From NCBI GenBank assembly GCA_029259695.1, contig JAJDEQ010000062.1, forward strand, positions 1 to 64,000: 64,000 bases of DNA. Direction: 5' to 3'. The translations under genes and the position numbers were made by a program. Source of the stretch: Planctomycetota bacterium. Lineage in GTDB: Bacteria > Planctomycetota > B15-G4. The notes under the pieces are model-generated. The model ran no database searches. It saw only the letters and a program-made list of their open reading frames with translations, and was not told the origin of the DNA. Positions within the stretch are counted from its first letter, which is position 1, and each line of letters starts with the position of its first letter. This document shows positions 61,957 through 64,000 of the stretch, piece by piece.

Positions 61957-62214
61957 GGCGGCGACCGTACGTGAGCGCGGGGCGGGTCACAACCAGGACC
62001 GGCGCGGAGTTGGCCGTGACGGGCCGGCTGGTCGTGGCCGGATCGGCAGGGGGGGGGGCTCGCGGCCGCGCCAGGGCCGGACAGCGCCGTGACGCTGCCG
62101 GACCACCCTGGTACCGTCTGCGCTTCCCCGAGACGCGCGACGTCGCCGAGTGCAGCATTGTGGGATCCCGCCCGCGGCCACGCGACCACGCCTTCCCGAC
62201 CCGGAGTGCCTGTG

Positions 62215-64000
62215 ATGCTGTCACCCGCGATGCCCGTCTCCCGACGCCCGCTGCTCGGGCTCGGCTGCGCGATCGGCGCCCTGTTGCTCGCGCTGGCCAC
62301 GGACGCCGGTGCCCAGGCCCGACCCGAGCGGGGCCTGCGCCACGTCGATCCGCGCTGGCACGCGCTGACCGATGCCACCGTGGTCGTGCGGCCCGGAGAG
62401 GTCCTGGAGCAGGCCACGGTCGTCGTGCGCGACGGTGTGATCGTCGCCGTGGGCACGGATGTCGTCGCACCGGACGGCGCGCGCATCTGGGACTGCACCG
62501 GGCTGACGATCTACGCGGGCCTGGTCGAGGCGTACCTCGAGGTCGACGCCCCCGAACCGGACCCGGAACTGCCGGGACGTCACTGGAACAACCTCGTCGT
62601 CCCGCAACGCTCGGCACTCGACGGCGAAGGGGCCTCCGCGAAGTTGCGCAAGGAACTGCGCAAGCTCGGTTTCACCGCGGCCGCGATCAGCCCGGCGGGC
62701 GGTCTCTTCCGCGGCAAGGGAGCGGTCGTGGCCCTGTCCGACGGTGTGGACGCGGTCCACGGAGCGACGGCCGAGGTGCTCGTCCGCGACGTCTACCAGA
62801 CCGGTGGCTTCGACACCCAGGCGTTCAACTGGGGCTCCAACTCGAGTGGTGCGCGTTACCCCACCTCGGAGATGGGGGCGATCGCGCTCATGCGTCAGAC
62901 GCTGGCCGACGCGGACTGGCACGCCGCCTGCGAAGCGGTGTACGCGGCCCATCCCACCCGGCACGAACCGCCGGTGCCGGACGACGCGTTGTCGGCCCTG
63001 GCGCGCGGCGGCGCCGCGTTGCTGTTCGACGCGCGCAACGAGTTGCAGGCACTGCGCGCGATCGACATCGCGGGTGAGTTCAAGCGCCCGCTCGTGCTCC
63101 TGGGCAGCGGGACCTCCTTCCGCCGACTGGATGCGATTGCTGCTGCTGACGTGACCGTCGTGGCGCCGGTGGACTTCCCCGAGGCACCCAAGGTCGCCAC
63201 GCTCGCCGAAGCCGAACGGGTCAGCCTGCGCGCCCTGATGACCTGGGAACAGGCGCCCACCAACCCGCGGCGCCTGGCCGCAGCCGGTGTGGACGTGGTG
63301 CTCACGACGCACCGCCTGGAGAAGCGCGCGGACTTCCACGGGAAGCTGCGCAAGGCGATCGAGCACGGGCTGGACGCCGATGCCGCCCTGGCCATGGTCA
63401 CCACCCGGCCCGCCGCCATGCTGGGTCTCGACGACCGCCTGGGCCAGGTCGCGCCCGGGATGCTGGCCCACCTGGTCGTGGTGGACGGTGAGCTGTTCGA
63501 CGAGGAGAGCGAGATTCGCGACGTGTGGGTGGGGGGACGGCGCTACGAGATCAAGGCCGGGTCGGGCGCGGACCACGACGGGGCCTGGACCATCTCCGTC
63601 TCGCGGCTCGGCACGCAGCTGGACGTCGAGACCACGCTGACCATCGACGCCGGCAAGACGATCTCGTTCGAAGCGCGCGACGACGCGGCCAAGGCGCGCC
63701 AGGTGAAGCTGGGCGAACAGGAGATCAGCTTCCTGCTCGACGGCGAGGACCTGGGTGAGCAGGGCGTGTTCGCCTTCTCCGGAGTGATCGAGGGCGACAG
63801 CATGTCGGGACTCGTGTTCGGCACGCACGGACGTTGGGGTTGGAGTGCGGTCCGTCAGCCCGCCGAACCCGCTGACGACGAGCCGACCGACGAGCCGGAC
63901 GACGACGGGGACGACGACGGGGACGGCGAAACGGAGTCGTCGGACGTCCCCGGCGAGTTGGTCACGCCGCTCGGCGCCTACGGCCAGAGCGCCATGCCGC
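62215..64000 (+). CDS. Exported amidohydrolase-like protein, 3' end outside window
   Basis: Open from the ATG at 62215 to the window end (595 codons). GGAG lies 8 nt upstream. Signal peptide about residues 1-35 (LLGLGCAIGALLLALATDAGAQA). The beta-sandwich opening of the amidohydrolase superfamily is clear (DATVVVRPGEVLEQATVVVRD), as is the C-terminal TTRPAAMLGLDDRLGQVAPG and LVVVDGE. However, where active enzymes have PGxIDxHxH, this protein reads YAGLVEAYLEV, so the first metal ligands are missing. The end visible here is acidic (DDEPTDEPDDDGDD). Probably a non-catalytic member; pairs of such genes are frequent in Planctomycetota. Confidence 0.78.
   Translation, partial: MLSPAMPVSRRPLLGLGCAIGALLLALATDAGAQARPERGLRHVDPRWHALTDATVVVRPGEVLEQATVVVRDGVIVAVGTDVVAPDGARIWDCTGLTIYAGLVEAYLEVDAPEPDPELPGRHWNNLVVPQRSALDGEGASAKLRKELRKLGFTAAAISPAGGLFRGKGAVVALSDGVDAVHGATAEVLVRDVYQTGGFDTQAFNWGSNSSGARYPTSEMGAIALMRQTLADADWHAACEAVYAAHPTRHEPPVPDDALSALARGGAALLFDARNELQALRAIDIAGEFKRPLVLLGSGTSFRRLDAIAAADVTVVAPVDFPEAPKVATLAEAERVSLRALMTWEQAPTNPRRLAAAGVDVVLTTHRLEKRADFHGKLRKAIEHGLDADAALAMVTTRPAAMLGLDDRLGQVAPGMLAHLVVVDGELFDEESEIRDVWVGGRRYEIKAGSGADHDGAWTISVSRLGTQLDVETTLTIDAGKTISFEARDDAAKARQVKLGEQEISFLLDGEDLGEQGVFAFSGVIEGDSMSGLVFGTHGRWGWSAVRQPAEPADDEPTDEPDDDGDDDGDGETESSDVPGELVTPLGAYGQSAMP

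Noticed and set aside
1..64000. CRISPR arrays, insertion sequences, prophage or defence islands
   Set aside because: No regularly spaced repeats, transposase, integrase, phage or restriction genes were seen on either strand.

Overview
This 64 kb window is a contiguous piece of a very GC-rich bacterial chromosome with tightly packed genes, many GTG and TTG starts, and ATGA or GTGA stop-start overlaps. It contains no rRNA, insertion sequence, prophage or CRISPR array. Gene content suggests Planctomycetota, probably one of the high-GC lineages: a pseudopilin with the H-X9-DG signature, several exported FG-GAP (integrin-like) proteins including one with an ASPIC/UnbV domain, a CPXCG zinc-ribbon protein, a GldA/GldF/GldG/DUF4340 locus, a bS21 protein with an Ala/Pro tail, and a degenerate exported amidohydrolase. 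The assignment is inferred from gene content, not from a marker tree.

Layout. 1-3482: the 3' end of a cyclic-nucleotide-binding-fold protein, an H-X9-DG pseudopilin and an exported FG-GAP protein, closed by a 14-bp perfect hairpin. 3702-12965: six same-strand genes, the last five overlapping or nearly so: two B12-type radical SAM enzymes, a GT9 glycosyltransferase, a GT39-like membrane glycosyltransferase fused to TPRs, an FG-GAP/ASPIC lipoprotein and a TPR lipoprotein. This looks like an undescribed envelope glycan or protein-modification system and is the best novel-system candidate here. 13056-19002: icd-like dehydrogenase, pyruvate kinase, a duplicated-domain dCTP deaminase on the opposite strand, and sucCD. 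19229-25536: tatA, mobA, a polyprenyl diphosphate synthase, a rhomboid protease, a large exported unknown and serS.

25556-33430 (minus strand): a type II secretion-like operon gspDEFGHIJ without gspC, K, L or M. 33808-34933: a PtsN-like EIIA protein and bS21. 34941-36008 (minus): a Sua5/YrdC domain fused to a low-molecular-weight tyrosine phosphatase. 36150-40429: a minimal soluble histidine kinase, an NtrC-type sigma-54 activator and dnaK. A near-consensus sigma-54 promoter and two phased dyads lie between the activator and dnaK. 40516-45584: an ABC exporter locus of the GldA/F/G plus DUF4340 type.

45678-51523: purN, a DUF167 gene, a second exported FG-GAP protein, a YggS-family gene, a PQQ-type beta-propeller and tilS. 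51644-55735: gap, pgk, rpe and accD. 55865-55941: tRNA-Asn(GTT). 56011-64000: a tandem universal stress protein, an exported thioredoxin-like protein, a lipase-like lipoprotein, a GT2/CPXCG/MJ1255-type glycosyltransferase group, and the 5' part of an exported amidohydrolase-like protein running off the end.

Recurring themes are long low-complexity C-terminal tails on housekeeping proteins (bS21, pyruvate kinase, AccD, GspD, GspJ), two of them built from 15-bp tandem repeats, and many exported beta-propeller or TPR proteins, as expected of a bacterium with a large cell-surface protein complement.
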